Program-made: the position numbers and the translations under genes
Assembly: GCF_907164555.1 (NCBI RefSeq)
Contig: NZ_CAJQZC010000005.1
Coordinates: 1 to 64,000, forward strand
Source: Paraburkholderia saeva
GTDB lineage: Bacteria; Pseudomonadota; Gammaproteobacteria; Burkholderiales; Burkholderiaceae
Reading direction: 5' to 3'
Length of the DNA: 64,000 nucleotides
The notes under the pieces: model-generated
Told to the model about the DNA's origin: nothing
Database searches by the model: none
The model's input: only the letters and a program-made list of their open reading frames with translations
Part shown: positions 53,336-62,257 of the stretch, piece after piece
Position numbering within the stretch: the first letter of the stretch is position 1
Layout: the number at the start of each line of letters is the position of its first letter

Positions 53336-53342
53336 GGTCACC

Positions 53343-53666
53343 ATGCGCGCCCGCAAAGTCAAACTGCCTCTCACTCTCGACACCCTGCGATTCCTGCTGG
53401 GTGGCAAGCGTCCGTACACGTTGGGCGAACTCGGTCTTTCATTCGGTGAGGATTTGCAGGAGGTGGAAGAGCTTTTGCGGGCGGGCGTGGCGCTGGGTGC
53501 TTTGACGTACTACCCGGCGTCACGCAAGAGCGAGGCGCGCTACGCGGCGAACGTCTGGTATCGCGAAGAGCGCGCAGCTCGACGCGAGCCGATTCAACCC
53601 GAAGGCGAACTGCGATACGACCTGTTTGTGCACGCGCGCCTCGCTCGATTCGCACGTCGCAGTTGA
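53343..53666 (+). CDS. Phage protein, winged-helix-like
   Basis: This 107-residue protein starts MRARKVKLPLTLDTLRFLLG; DLQEVEELLRAGVALGALTYYP suggests a helix-turn-helix. It is Arg-rich at the C-terminus. The role is unknown; it lies before the late genes. Confidence 0.6.
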   Translation: MRARKVKLPLTLDTLRFLLGGKRPYTLGELGLSFGEDLQEVEELLRAGVALGALTYYPASRKSEARYAANVWYREERAARREPIQPEGELRYDLFVHARLARFARRS

Positions 53667-53743
53667 TGCTATTTACTCCGGGCATAGCATCGCCCGTAAC
53701 CGCCAATCGGCGGATTTCTTCTTTTTCCCCTTGGAGAGCAGCT

Positions 53744-53917
53744 ATGTCCGGCTTGAAAGACGGTTCGAACATGAAAGTCGCGACGGGCTGCGCCCATGCA
53801 TCGCGTACGGCCAAGGCAGGCAGTTTCCACGGTGGCAAGCCCCCCTCAGGCCCGAAGACAGAGCCGACGCTGACGAATGGCATCCGCACGCCGAAAGAGC
53901 GCGGAACGTCGAAGTGA
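53744..53917 (+). CDS. Small phage protein upstream of the packaging genes
   Basis: This 57-residue basic protein, MSGLKDGSNMKVATGCAHAS..., links to the next gene by a GTGA overlap at 53914. GGAG lies 10 bases before the ATG. Unknown function. Confidence 0.55.
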   Translation: MSGLKDGSNMKVATGCAHASRTAKAGSFHGGKPPSGPKTEPTLTNGIRTPKERGTSK

Positions 53918-54126
53918 GCAAGCTCACGACCAAGGCGCGCAAGAGCATGCCGAAGTCGGAGTTCGGCGAACCGGGCAAGCGCGCTTATCCGATGCCCGAT
54001 AAGAGTCACGCACGTAATGCCAAATCCCGCGCAAGCGAGATGGAGCATAAAGGCAAGCTCTCTGCGTCATCCAAGGCGAAGATTGATCGAAAAGCGGACA
54101 GCATTCTCGGGAAGAAAAAGAAATGA
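53914..54126 (+). CDS. Small Lys-rich phage protein
   Basis: This 70-residue basic protein starts at GTG 53914 and overlaps its neighbours (GTGA, then ATGA at 54123). Lys/Arg content is high (ASSKAKIDRKADSILGKKKK). It is probably nucleic-acid binding; unknown. Confidence 0.55.
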   Translation: MSKLTTKARKSMPKSEFGEPGKRAYPMPDKSHARNAKSRASEMEHKGKLSASSKAKIDRKADSILGKKKK

Positions 54127-54587
54127 GCCAAGGCGCGTCGTTCCAGTTCGTCGATCCCACGGGATTCGCTCGGCAATTGCAGGGGCAGTTCATAGCTGGG
54201 AAATACGCGGCGGTCACTCTCAATTCCGCATCCGGAACGACGCCTCAGACCGTTTTGACAGTGCCAGCAGGAAAGTACGGATTCATCTGGGGTGTCCAAA
54301 TCACGACCGACCCCATCGCGACGATTTCTTCTGCGGGGATGTTGAACACGGCGCTTAACACCGTGAATGGTGGAGAAACGGTTGCACTTCTCCGAGGCTA
54401 TTTCCCGTCTACGCCTGCATCTCCCACTCAGCCTACTGTCCTGCGCCAGACGAGCGCCCCCGGTGCTTTCTTCGCATGCGCACAACCCGGCGACACGATC
54501 CAGTGCGCCAACAGCGTAGCGCTCACGGCCGGCTCGATTCGCGTGAGCTTCAACTACGGCTTCTCTAACGTTCCGATTGGCAACTGA
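54123..54587 (+). CDS. Phage protein, beta-rich, possibly virion-associated
   Basis: This 154-residue protein starts MSQGASFQFVDPTGFARQLQGQF. Alternating hydrophobic beta-like stretches (TVLTVPAGKYGFIWGVQITT, IRVSFNYGFSNVPIGN) suggest a small virion or decoration-like fold. The stop overlaps the next start. No family is assigned. Confidence 0.55.
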   Translation: MSQGASFQFVDPTGFARQLQGQFIAGKYAAVTLNSASGTTPQTVLTVPAGKYGFIWGVQITTDPIATISSAGMLNTALNTVNGGETVALLRGYFPSTPASPTQPTVLRQTSAPGAFFACAQPGDTIQCANSVALTAGSIRVSFNYGFSNVPIGN

Positions 54588-54772
54588 TGAAGCAAAACAG
54601 CCTCGAACATCGCGTACGCCGTCGTTCGGAGATCAGCGAGTTCATGGGCGCTGATCTCGATACGCTGCTCGAGCAGGAAGCCAAACAGGCTGCCGCGCGC
54701 ATGGCCTGCAATGCCATTCTCTGGCACGTGGTGAAGAACCGGGCAAGCGCTGGCGACATCCGGGGGCGGTGA
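54587..54772 (+). CDS. Small phage protein before terminase small subunit
   Basis: This 61-residue protein is mostly helical, MKQNSLEHRVRRRSEISEFM. Its stop overlaps the terminase small-subunit start (GTGATG). Unknown function; possibly a packaging accessory. Confidence 0.55.
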   Translation: MKQNSLEHRVRRRSEISEFMGADLDTLLEQEAKQAAARMACNAILWHVVKNRASAGDIRGR

Positions 54773-55146
54773 TGGCCGGCCGCCCGTCCAAGTTCAAGCC
54801 CGAATACGTTGAGCAGGCGCGCAATTACTGCCTCCTCGGGGCGACGGACGACGATCTCGCCAAGTTCTTCGGCGTCTCCCGAGCGACCATCAGCACTTGG
54901 AAAACCGAATACCCGGAATTTACCGCGGCGCTCGCGCACGGTAAGGACGCGGCGGACGCCAGGGTGATCGGCTCGCTCTACGACAACGCACTGGGCGGCA
55001 ATGTGACCGCGCAGATCTTCTGGCTGAAGAACCGGCGTTCGTGGAAGGACCGGATAGACGCGGAAGTGAGCGGCAAGGATGGCGCGCCATTCATCGTTGA
55101 AATCGTCAAATTCGGGGGCAGCGATGGCAAAGATCCGTCTGCCTAA
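54772..55146 (+). CDS. Terminase small subunit
   Basis: This 124-residue DNA-recognition subunit has an N-terminal helix-turn-helix: LGATDDDLAKFFGVSRATISTWKTEYPEF. The ending VSGKDGAPFIVEIVKFG is typical of the family. It starts at ATG 54772 after GTG 54769 and overlaps the large subunit by 23 bases. It would bind the phage pac site. Confidence 0.85.
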   Translation: MAGRPSKFKPEYVEQARNYCLLGATDDDLAKFFGVSRATISTWKTEYPEFTAALAHGKDAADARVIGSLYDNALGGNVTAQIFWLKNRRSWKDRIDAEVSGKDGAPFIVEIVKFGGSDGKDPSA

Positions 55147-56461
55147 CGAATGGCAACCGCGCCCATATCAGCGCGCCGCTTGGGATTACCTTGAACGCGG
55201 CGGCAAGCATGCGGAATTGATCTGGTGTCGTCGAGCCGGAAAAGACGAAACGGCGTTGCATAGAACGGCCGTGGCGTCCTTCGAGCGCATCGGAACCTAC
55301 TGGCATATGCTTCCGATGGCCGCACAGGCGCGCAAGGCGATCTGGAACGCCGTGAACCCACGTACCGGAAAGAAACGGATTGACGAAGCCTTCCCGGAAG
55401 CGATCCGACGCAAGAAGAACGATCAGGAGATGTACATCGAGTTCGTCAATGGCTCGACGTGGCAGGTTCTCGGGTCGGACAACTACAACGCGATGGTGGG
55501 TGCGCCTCCGGTGGGCATCGTCTATTCCGAATGGGCGCTGTCGAATCCTGCATCGAAGGCATACCTTCGCCCGATCATTGCCGAGAACAACGGCTGGCAG
55601 ATCTTCATCACCACGCCGCGTGGCAAGAACCACGCGCACACCACCTATCAGGGCGCCAAGAGCGATCCCGATGCGTTCGCACAGATCCTCACGGCCGTCG
55701 ACACAGGCCAGTATGACGCCGAGAAGTTGATCAAGCTGCGTGCCGAGTACGTGCGCGATTTCGGCGAAGCAATGGGCAATGCGCTGTTCGATCAGGAATT
55801 CATGTGCTCGTTCGAGTCGCCGATTCTGGGCGCCGTCTATGCACGCGAGATCCGCGACGCGGCACAACGCGTTATGCGCGTGCCGTACGACCCAAGCAAG
55901 CCGGTTCATATATTCTGGGACTTGGGGCGCGCCGACAAGACAGCGATCTGGTTCGCGCAGCTCGGGCCGTTCGAATACCGCGTCATCGACTATCTGGAAG
56001 GCGTAGGTAAGCATATCGGCGAATACATCCCGGATTTGCAGGCGAAGCGCTATGTCTTCGGCGATTGCTGGCTGCCGCACGATGCGAATAACGAATTGCT
56101 GGCGTCTCAGCGCACGGTGGCGCAGCAACTGCGCGATGCCGGGTTCAAGGTGCGGACCGTGCCGAAAACATCGATCGATACGCGAATCGAGGCCGCACGC
56201 CTCATGTTCCCGCTGATCTATTTCGACGAACAGAAGTGTGCCGTGGGGCTCGACGCGCTCAATAACTATCGCTATGCGGTCGACGAAGAGACGAAGCAGT
56301 TCAGCACGGAACCGTTGCATGACTGGGCATCTCACGCAGCAGATGCTTTCGGGTACATGGCGATTGCGTTGCGCGAACCCAAGCCGCAGAAGCTTCAGCA
56401 GCCGAAGAATCCTCGAACAATGATCAATCCGGGAAGAATCGCCCCGGGCTACTGGATGTGA
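55124..56461 (+). CDS. Terminase large subunit
   Basis: This is the packaging motor ATPase/nuclease, 445 residues. A Walker A-like CRRAGKDE stands near residue 35, and a Walker B-like GIVYSEWALS near residue 127. The nuclease side has acids in FWDLGRADK, YVFGDCWLPHD and HDWASHAADAFGY. It starts at ATG 55124 inside the small-subunit gene. The module matches headful-packaging phages of the P22 type downstream. Confidence 0.9.
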   Translation: MAKIRLPNEWQPRPYQRAAWDYLERGGKHAELIWCRRAGKDETALHRTAVASFERIGTYWHMLPMAAQARKAIWNAVNPRTGKKRIDEAFPEAIRRKKNDQEMYIEFVNGSTWQVLGSDNYNAMVGAPPVGIVYSEWALSNPASKAYLRPIIAENNGWQIFITTPRGKNHAHTTYQGAKSDPDAFAQILTAVDTGQYDAEKLIKLRAEYVRDFGEAMGNALFDQEFMCSFESPILGAVYAREIRDAAQRVMRVPYDPSKPVHIFWDLGRADKTAIWFAQLGPFEYRVIDYLEGVGKHIGEYIPDLQAKRYVFGDCWLPHDANNELLASQRTVAQQLRDAGFKVRTVPKTSIDTRIEAARLMFPLIYFDEQKCAVGLDALNNYRYAVDEETKQFSTEPLHDWASHAADAFGYMAIALREPKPQKLQQPKNPRTMINPGRIAPGYWM

Positions 56462-56464
56462 GCC

Positions 56465-58651
56465 ATGGCCGAACGAAAACAAGAGATCATCAAGCGCGCG
56501 CACGACCGGTTCAAAAGTTGCATCTCGTGGGAATCCGATGCGCGAGGCCGTTTCAAGGACGATATCCGCTTCCTGTACGCCGATCCTGACAATCAGGAGC
56601 AGTGGCCGGCGCAGACGCGCGCGCAACGCCAGTTGTCCGGTCAGCCGATGGTGACGATCAACAAGACGCACACGCACTGGCTGCATGTGGTCAATTACGG
56701 CAAGGAAAACAAGCCGTCGATCCAGATCACTGCGACCGGCGAGGAATCGACCTACGAATCCGCGCAGATCTTCAGCCAGGTCGTGCGTCGCATCGAGTAC
56801 ATTTCGAACGCGCAGGCTGCTTACAAGAAAGCGATGGAGTTTCAGGTCGGCGGCGGCATTGGCTACTGGCGCATCGTGTCCGATTACGTCGACGACGATA
56901 GCTTCGATCAGGATCTTTTCATCCGAGAAGTGCAGGATCCGCTCTCGATCTACATGGATCCGCACATGAAGAAGACGGACGGGTCTGATGCCCGTTTTGC
57001 CTTCATCTTCGACGACATGCCGAAGGATCAGGCCGAAAAGAAATATGGCAAGTCGGTCACAACCGGCGCAATGAGCGAAGGTGAGCTGTCGTGGACACGT
57101 AAGGACAGCGTGCGCGTCGCCGAGTACTACGAGCGTGACGAATCGCGCGAATGGCTCTATGCGATCGAGGGCGATGACGGCAGTACGACGCTTACGCGCG
57201 AGTCTGCGATCCCACCGGAGGGCCGTGGGTTGCTCGATCAGGCGATGGCCGAAGGCAAAGCGCAGCGCCGCAAGGTGCCGAAGTGGAACGTCAAGTGGTA
57301 TTTGATCGTCGGTGACGAGATCGTCGACAAGTCTATCTGGCTCGGCAAGTACATCCCGATCATCCGCGTGCCGGGCGAAGAAGTCGTCATCGAAGGCCGC
57401 ATGGATCGGAAGGGCCTCGTGCGCTATATGAAGGATTCTCAGCGCGCTTACAACTACAACGCGTCGGCCGCACTGGAATTCGGGGCATTGCAGAGCAAAT
57501 CGCCCTACATTGCGCCAGTCGAAGCTATCGAGGGGCTCGAGAACTATTGGGCGACGGCCAATACGCAAAACCACGCCTATCTGCCGTACAACAATGCCGA
57601 CGAAAACGGCAATCCGATCACCCAACCGCAGCGCCAGCAGCCGCCAGCGAGTGCGCCCGTCTACATGGAAGGCATGCAGGCGTCCGAGCATCAGATGATG
57701 ATGGCCTCGGGCCAGTACGAATCGACATTCAGCGAGCAGGGCAACGAGGTCAGCGGCATTTCGATCGAGCAGCGCCAGAAGCAAGGACAGCGCGTCACAT
57801 TCAACTATCAGGACGCCATGGCGGATGCGATCCGGTTCACGGGCGTGCAGTTGATCGACCTGATCCCGAAGTATTACGACACGCGCCGTGTGTTGTTGAT
57901 CATGGATGAGGAATCGGGCGAAGAGCACGAGATCCACATCGATCCGGACGCGAAGAAAGCGGTCCAGCAGAAGGAAGACGCCGGCGAAGCGAAGGTCGCG
58001 GCGATTTTCAACCCAGCGGTTGGCCGCTACAACGTCCAGGCCAAATGCGGGCCGAACTTCGACACACGCCGCGAGCAGGCATTCGACGCGATGACGCAGC
58101 TTCTGGCCGCGCAGCCAGCGCTCGCGCAGGTCATTGGCGACTTGTACATGGGCACCGCGGACTTTCCGGCTGCCGACAAGCTGCAAGAGCGCATGCGCAA
58201 CTGGATTCCGAAAGAAATCCTCGGCGAAGGCCCGAGCAAGGAAGAACAGCAGCTCCAGCAGCAGCTCCAGCAAGCAATGCAATTGCTCCAGACGCAGCAT
58301 CAGATGCTCAACGACAAGAGCATCGAGCAGCAGCTTCAGGCAAAGCGCGTCGACATGGATGCACTGAATCACCTCGCATTGCGCATGGAGAACGACAACA
58401 AAGCGATTCTCGACGCGTTCAAAGCTGAAACCGACCGTCTGAAGACGCTCGCGCCGGCCATGGGAGAGGGGGCACTGGAGCCGATCATCCGCAAGGCGCT
58501 TGCCGAGATCCTTGGTGCTCCGAACCCCGACGCTGGAATTTCGCCTGACAACGCCGACCCGGCCAACCTCTATGCCGCGCAGATACAGAGCGTTCTTGCA
58601 CCGCCCGAACCCGCAGCACCCGCAACGCCACAACAACAGCAACCTGCCTGA
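56465..58651 (+). CDS. P22-type portal protein
   Basis: This 728-residue protein has the P22 gp1-like portal signature (WESDARGRFKDDIRFLYADPDNQEQWP near residue 24). The central part contains PKWNVKWYLIVGDEIVDKS, and the C-terminal part is Gln-rich coiled coil (EEQQLQQQLQQAMQLLQTQH), as in P22 portals whose barrel extends into the capsid. It forms the dodecameric DNA gate. The start is 3 bases after the terminase stop. Confidence 0.9.
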   Translation: MAERKQEIIKRAHDRFKSCISWESDARGRFKDDIRFLYADPDNQEQWPAQTRAQRQLSGQPMVTINKTHTHWLHVVNYGKENKPSIQITATGEESTYESAQIFSQVVRRIEYISNAQAAYKKAMEFQVGGGIGYWRIVSDYVDDDSFDQDLFIREVQDPLSIYMDPHMKKTDGSDARFAFIFDDMPKDQAEKKYGKSVTTGAMSEGELSWTRKDSVRVAEYYERDESREWLYAIEGDDGSTTLTRESAIPPEGRGLLDQAMAEGKAQRRKVPKWNVKWYLIVGDEIVDKSIWLGKYIPIIRVPGEEVVIEGRMDRKGLVRYMKDSQRAYNYNASAALEFGALQSKSPYIAPVEAIEGLENYWATANTQNHAYLPYNNADENGNPITQPQRQQPPASAPVYMEGMQASEHQMMMASGQYESTFSEQGNEVSGISIEQRQKQGQRVTFNYQDAMADAIRFTGVQLIDLIPKYYDTRRVLLIMDEESGEEHEIHIDPDAKKAVQQKEDAGEAKVAAIFNPAVGRYNVQAKCGPNFDTRREQAFDAMTQLLAAQPALAQVIGDLYMGTADFPAADKLQERMRNWIPKEILGEGPSKEEQQLQQQLQQAMQLLQTQHQMLNDKSIEQQLQAKRVDMDALNHLALRMENDNKAILDAFKAETDRLKTLAPAMGEGALEPIIRKALAEILGAPNPDAGISPDNADPANLYAAQIQSVLAPPEPAAPATPQQQQPA

Positions 58652-58663
58652 CCGGAGAGAACC

Positions 58664-59380
58664 ATGAGCGACATCCAAGCAGACCCGCAAGTACAGGAAT
58701 CGCAAACGCCGCCCGCTGATCCGGTGGTCGCCGAGCCCGAAGTCAAAGCGCAGCCCGATACGTCGTGGGTGCCGAAACGCATCAGCGAGATCACCGCGGC
58801 GCGCCGTGCGGCAGAGCAACGCGCGGAACAGGCGGAAGATGAACTGGCGCGGTTGCGCGCCGGGCAGCAGATGCCCGTCGAAGGACAGCAGACGCCACAG
58901 CAGAACCAGAGCGTCGACCAGCTCGCGCGCGCGTACGCCGAACGCATGGTGCGCGACCAGCGCGAGCAGGACAACATGACGACGCGCATCGCCGCGATCA
59001 ACGAGGCCGGCACGAAAGAATTCGGTGACGACTTCGACAAGTCGGTGCAAAACCTGAACATGGCTGGCATCGGGGGACCTGAGTTCCTGCGTGTGCTGAC
59101 CAATGTCCCGAACGCTGAGAAGGTCGTCACGTGGCTGGGAAAGGACGGGAACATCAACGAAGCCATGCGCATCGCGTCGATGGACCCGATCCAGATGGGG
59201 ATCGAGATGACGAAGCTATCGAGCCGCGCGACGAAGGAACTGGCCAAGCAGATCAGCAAGGTTCCGCCCCCGCCCACTCCGGTTGATGGCGGAAGCGGAG
59301 GTGACGGATCCGCCCCAGATCCAAAGGACACGAAAGCATGGATCGAGTATCGCAACAAAACGGCGCGTAAGAAGCGCTAG
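58664..59380 (+). CDS. Phage scaffold protein
   Basis: This 238-residue protein has Ala/Glu/Gln coiled regions (ITAARRAAEQRAEQAEDELARLR) and a Pro-rich tail. Placed between portal and coat, it is the expected scaffolding protein for capsid assembly. No catalytic motif is seen. Confidence 0.8.
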   Translation: MSDIQADPQVQESQTPPADPVVAEPEVKAQPDTSWVPKRISEITAARRAAEQRAEQAEDELARLRAGQQMPVEGQQTPQQNQSVDQLARAYAERMVRDQREQDNMTTRIAAINEAGTKEFGDDFDKSVQNLNMAGIGGPEFLRVLTNVPNAEKVVTWLGKDGNINEAMRIASMDPIQMGIEMTKLSSRATKELAKQISKVPPPPTPVDGGSGGDGSAPDPKDTKAWIEYRNKTARKKR

Positions 59381-59420
59381 ACGCGTTTTACTCCCGGCTT
59401 ACCCTCTCAATCACCGAAAG

Positions 59421-59435
59421 GGGCGCATCGCGCCC
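59421..59435 (+). promoter_or_regulatory. GC-rich hairpin in scaffold-coat spacer
   Basis: GGGCGC-ATC-GCGCCC is a perfect six-base stem in the 177-base spacer before the coat gene, without a T run. It may be an RNA-stability element. The spacer otherwise has no gene. Confidence 0.4.
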
Positions 59436-59557
59436 TGATCGGGCCACCAGGCCAAGGCGAGCCGTAATCGCCGGATGAGCCCGTAAAAGTTGGTCTCCGC
59501 AGGGCAGAGACAAGTCGCCAGCAATGGCTCCTTCGTTTTTGCCTCTGGAGATCAAAC

Positions 59558-60760
59558 ATGAGCAATTCCCTGCTCACAATCAACATGATTACGAATGAGG
59601 CGGTGCGTCTGTTCTCGCAGACGAACGCCTTCCTTCGCACGGTCAACCGTCAATACGACGACCAGTTCGCGCGCTCGGGCGCCAAGATCGGCAACACGCT
59701 GCGTATCCGCCTGCCGAACGACTATGTCGTGAACAACGGCCCGGCCATCACGCCGCAAGGCACGAACGAGCAGAACACCACGCTCACTGTTGCCACGCAG
59801 AAGAACGTCCCGATTTCCTTCGGCACCGCAGAAAAGACGATGTCGCTCGACGATTTCAGCGAGCGCATTCTTGCGCCGGCTATCAACCGTCTGGCGGCTT
59901 CGGTCGCTGGCGACCTGATGACCGTTGCGAACTCGGCTGCGAACATCTCGTTCAAGACCGATGGCTCGGGCAACCTGATCACGCCGGATGCCGGCACGTG
60001 GCTGAACGCGGGTGCGCAGCTCGATTACAACCTGTCGCCGAAGATGGATCGGAAGATCATCCTCGACCCGTTGACGCAGGCGCGCACGGTTACGTCACTC
60101 GCTGGCCTGTTCAATCCGCAGCGCAAGGTCTCCGACCAGTACGAAACCGGCATGTTGACGACTGACACGTTGGGCTTCGACTGGATGAGCGACCAGACGA
60201 CCCAGACGCACACGGTCGGCACGTTCTCGGCAGGCACGGTTTCGACCGCCGGCCAGACGGGCAACACGCTCGTGACGAACGCCATCACCGGCACGCTGAA
60301 CGCCGGCGACATCATCACGATTCAGGGCGTCAACGCCATCAACCGCCTGACCGGCAAGGATCAGGGCCAGCTTCGCCAGTTCGTCGTCACGGCAAATGTG
60401 CTGACGGGCGCGACGTCGATCCCGATCTATCCGGCCATCGTCCCGGCGCCGGCCGCGTTCAACACGGTCACGGCTTCGCCTGGCACGAGCGCCCCGATCT
60501 CGCTGGTTCTGCCGGCCAGCTCGACCTATCGCCAGAACCTCGCGTACTACCCCGAAGCGTTCACCCTCGCCACGGCTGACCTTGAAATGCCGACGAGCGG
60601 TGTTGTGGAAGCGGCGCGCGCGGAATTCGACGGCGTAGCGATGCGTCTGATCACGGCGTACGACGTCATGAGCGACAACCTCGTGACGCGTATCGACATC
60701 TTGTACGGCTTCACAGCAATCCGGCCGGAATGGGCGTCGATCGTCGCGGACGTTCTCTAA
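59558..60760 (+). CDS. P22-like major coat protein
   Basis: This 400-residue protein begins MSNSLLTINMITNEAVRLFSQTNAF and has the HK97-fold style of P22 gp5-like coat proteins, with SLDDFSERILAPAINRLAASVAGDL and a C-terminal FTAIRPEWASIVADVL. The central Ala/Thr-rich part (residues about 213-325) is likely an inserted domain as in P22. It follows scaffold after 177 bases. Confidence 0.88.
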   Translation: MSNSLLTINMITNEAVRLFSQTNAFLRTVNRQYDDQFARSGAKIGNTLRIRLPNDYVVNNGPAITPQGTNEQNTTLTVATQKNVPISFGTAEKTMSLDDFSERILAPAINRLAASVAGDLMTVANSAANISFKTDGSGNLITPDAGTWLNAGAQLDYNLSPKMDRKIILDPLTQARTVTSLAGLFNPQRKVSDQYETGMLTTDTLGFDWMSDQTTQTHTVGTFSAGTVSTAGQTGNTLVTNAITGTLNAGDIITIQGVNAINRLTGKDQGQLRQFVVTANVLTGATSIPIYPAIVPAPAAFNTVTASPGTSAPISLVLPASSTYRQNLAYYPEAFTLATADLEMPTSGVVEAARAEFDGVAMRLITAYDVMSDNLVTRIDILYGFTAIRPEWASIVADVL

Positions 60761-60787
60761 AGAAGTCTCCTCCGGGTGGTCCTTGGG

Positions 60788-60813
60788 CCGGGGGAGATCC
60801 CCGGCTCCTTTTT
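60788..60813 (+). terminator. Possible attenuator after coat gene
   Basis: CCGGGG-GAGAT-CCCCGG followed by CTCCTTTTTA forms a six-base stem with a T run just after the coat stop; it may reduce expression of the downstream genes relative to coat. Confidence 0.6.
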
Positions 60814-60824
60814 AGGAGCAGCAG

Positions 60825-61094
60825 ATGAAAATCGTCACAGGCCCGCGCAACTTCACGGCTCCCTACGTTCCGCAGGAGTTTCCGAAGTGGGTGACGCTGG
60901 CCGATGGTTCGATGCTGATCGTGAATGACAAGGACGAAGAAGCTGCGGCAATCGGCGAGGAATGCGCCGATACAGGAACCGTCGAGAGCCTGCGCGACGC
61001 CCTGATGACCGAAGCAAAAGCACTCGGATTGAAGCCCCATCACAAGACAGGCATCGAGAAGCTTCAGCAACTCATCAACGACGCCAAATCCTGA
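60825..61094 (+). CDS. Small phage virion-associated protein with HeH-like C-terminus
   Basis: The 89-residue protein begins MKIVTGPRNFTAPYVPQEFPKWV. The C-terminal 35 residues (ESLRDALMTEAKALGLKPHH) look like a HeH/SAP-type DNA-binding helix-extended loop. GGAG lies 8 bases upstream. Confidence 0.65.
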   Translation: MKIVTGPRNFTAPYVPQEFPKWVTLADGSMLIVNDKDEEAAAIGEECADTGTVESLRDALMTEAKALGLKPHHKTGIEKLQQLINDAKS

Positions 61095-61107
61095 AAGGAG
61101 TTCTTCC

Positions 61108-61509
61108 GTGAAAAAGATTCTCTTGTCCGTGCTCGCGCTGTTCTGTGCGATCGCAACCATGTCGGCTCATGCTCAGTTCAACCCGAGCAATGGTTTTCAG
61201 ACCATCAACAATACCTGCGGCACGTTCTTCCTGCAGGGCAGCACGTATTACAACGGCCAGGGTGTCAGCGTCGGCTCGACCCTTCCGGTTTGTATTGCGC
61301 CGTTCAGCATCCAGAACAGCAGCGCCATGCTTGCGATCCCGGCGAAGTACACCAATGCATCTCTTCCGGCATGCAGCGCAGCCACGACCGGCCTTATCGC
61401 TATCGAGACGGACGGAGCAGCCACGCCGGTTTATAACGCGACCGCCACGGGAAGCGGTTCTGTGGTAGTCGAGGTGATGTGCAACGGCACCAATTGGACG
61501 AATCACTGA
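61108..61509 (+). CDS. Exported protein with phage tail-like C-terminal motif
   Basis: This 133-residue protein has a clear Sec signal peptide (MKKILLSVLALFCAIATMSAHA, cleavage near residue 22), unusual in a virion operon. The mature part has four Cys (37, 62, 89, 125) that could form two disulfides. The C-terminus PVYNATATGSGSVVVEVMCN resembles a module common in phage tail/structural proteins (VYxDGTNW type). AAAGGAG lies 11 bases upstream, and it is tightly linked to the next gene. The role is unknown; export to the periplasm or surface is plausible. Confidence 0.7.
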   Translation: MKKILLSVLALFCAIATMSAHAQFNPSNGFQTINNTCGTFFLQGSTYYNGQGVSVGSTLPVCIAPFSIQNSSAMLAIPAKYTNASLPACSAATTGLIAIETDGAATPVYNATATGSGSVVVEVMCNGTNWTNH

Positions 61510-61510
61510 C

Positions 61511-62257
61511 ATGACCGTCCCGACTCCGCAGACGCCGTCTGACATCATCAATCTTGCGCTGAAGACGGCAAACGTCTTGGGCGTGGGGCAGGTGGCGTCT
61601 GCGGAGGATATGAACGACTCGTTCAACCTTCTGAACATGATGCTTGCGCAGTGGCAGCGCCGGCGTTACATGATTTATCAGCTCATCACTGTCTCGAAGC
61701 AGGCGAGCGGGGCAATTTCATATACCGTTGGACCCGGCGGGGACTTCAACATCGCACGCCCCGCGAAGCTCGAATTCGCATACTTCCGGCAGAACGCGAA
61801 CACACCGCTGCCGGTCAGCTATCCACTTGAAATCCTGCGTGCGCGCGAGGATTACGACCGGATCTCCATCAAGGATCTGAACGCTTTCCCGCGGTACGCC
61901 TTTTACGACGCTGGCTACCCATTGGCGAATCTGTTCGTGTGGCCGATCCCGAACAATCAGTACGAGATCGACATCACGGTCATGCAGCAGCTTCAGCAGT
62001 TCCAGACAATCAATGACCAGATCGTGCTGCCGCCGGAGTACGCTGCGGCGATGATGTGGAATCTGACGCTGGAACTCTACGCGCTGTACGGTCTTCCGAT
62101 CAGTCCCGTAGTGGAGAAGAAGGCTGAAGCGTCCATGCGCATTATCGAAGAATCGAATGCGCAGATTCCGCTGCTCCAGATGCCGACCGCACTGCGCGGC
62201 CAGAACAGCGGCACATATAACATCTACGGTGACTTCGTGATCGGGAGTTCGCCTTGA
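61511..62257 (+). CDS. P22 gp4-like head-tail adaptor
   Basis: This 248-residue protein resembles P22 tail accessory factor gp4, which sits below the portal. Features are TPSDIINLALKTANVLGVGQ and LLNMMLAQWQRRR near the N-terminus. The order coat - small proteins - gp4 - gp10 matches P22. The 3' end overlaps the next gene by 4 bases. Confidence 0.82.
   Translation: MTVPTPQTPSDIINLALKTANVLGVGQVASAEDMNDSFNLLNMMLAQWQRRRYMIYQLITVSKQASGAISYTVGPGGDFNIARPAKLEFAYFRQNANTPLPVSYPLEILRAREDYDRISIKDLNAFPRYAFYDAGYPLANLFVWPIPNNQYEIDITVMQQLQQFQTINDQIVLPPEYAAAMMWNLTLELYALYGLPISPVVEKKAEASMRIIEESNAQIPLLQMPTALRGQNSGTYNIYGDFVIGSSP

Noticed and set aside
55106..59050. Very long minus-strand open frame (over 1300 codons) across terminase, portal and scaffold genes
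   Set aside because: It is antisense to well-recognised phage genes, and its product is rich in Arg, His, Asp and Leu, as expected when high-GC codons are read backwards. There is no start context or domain.
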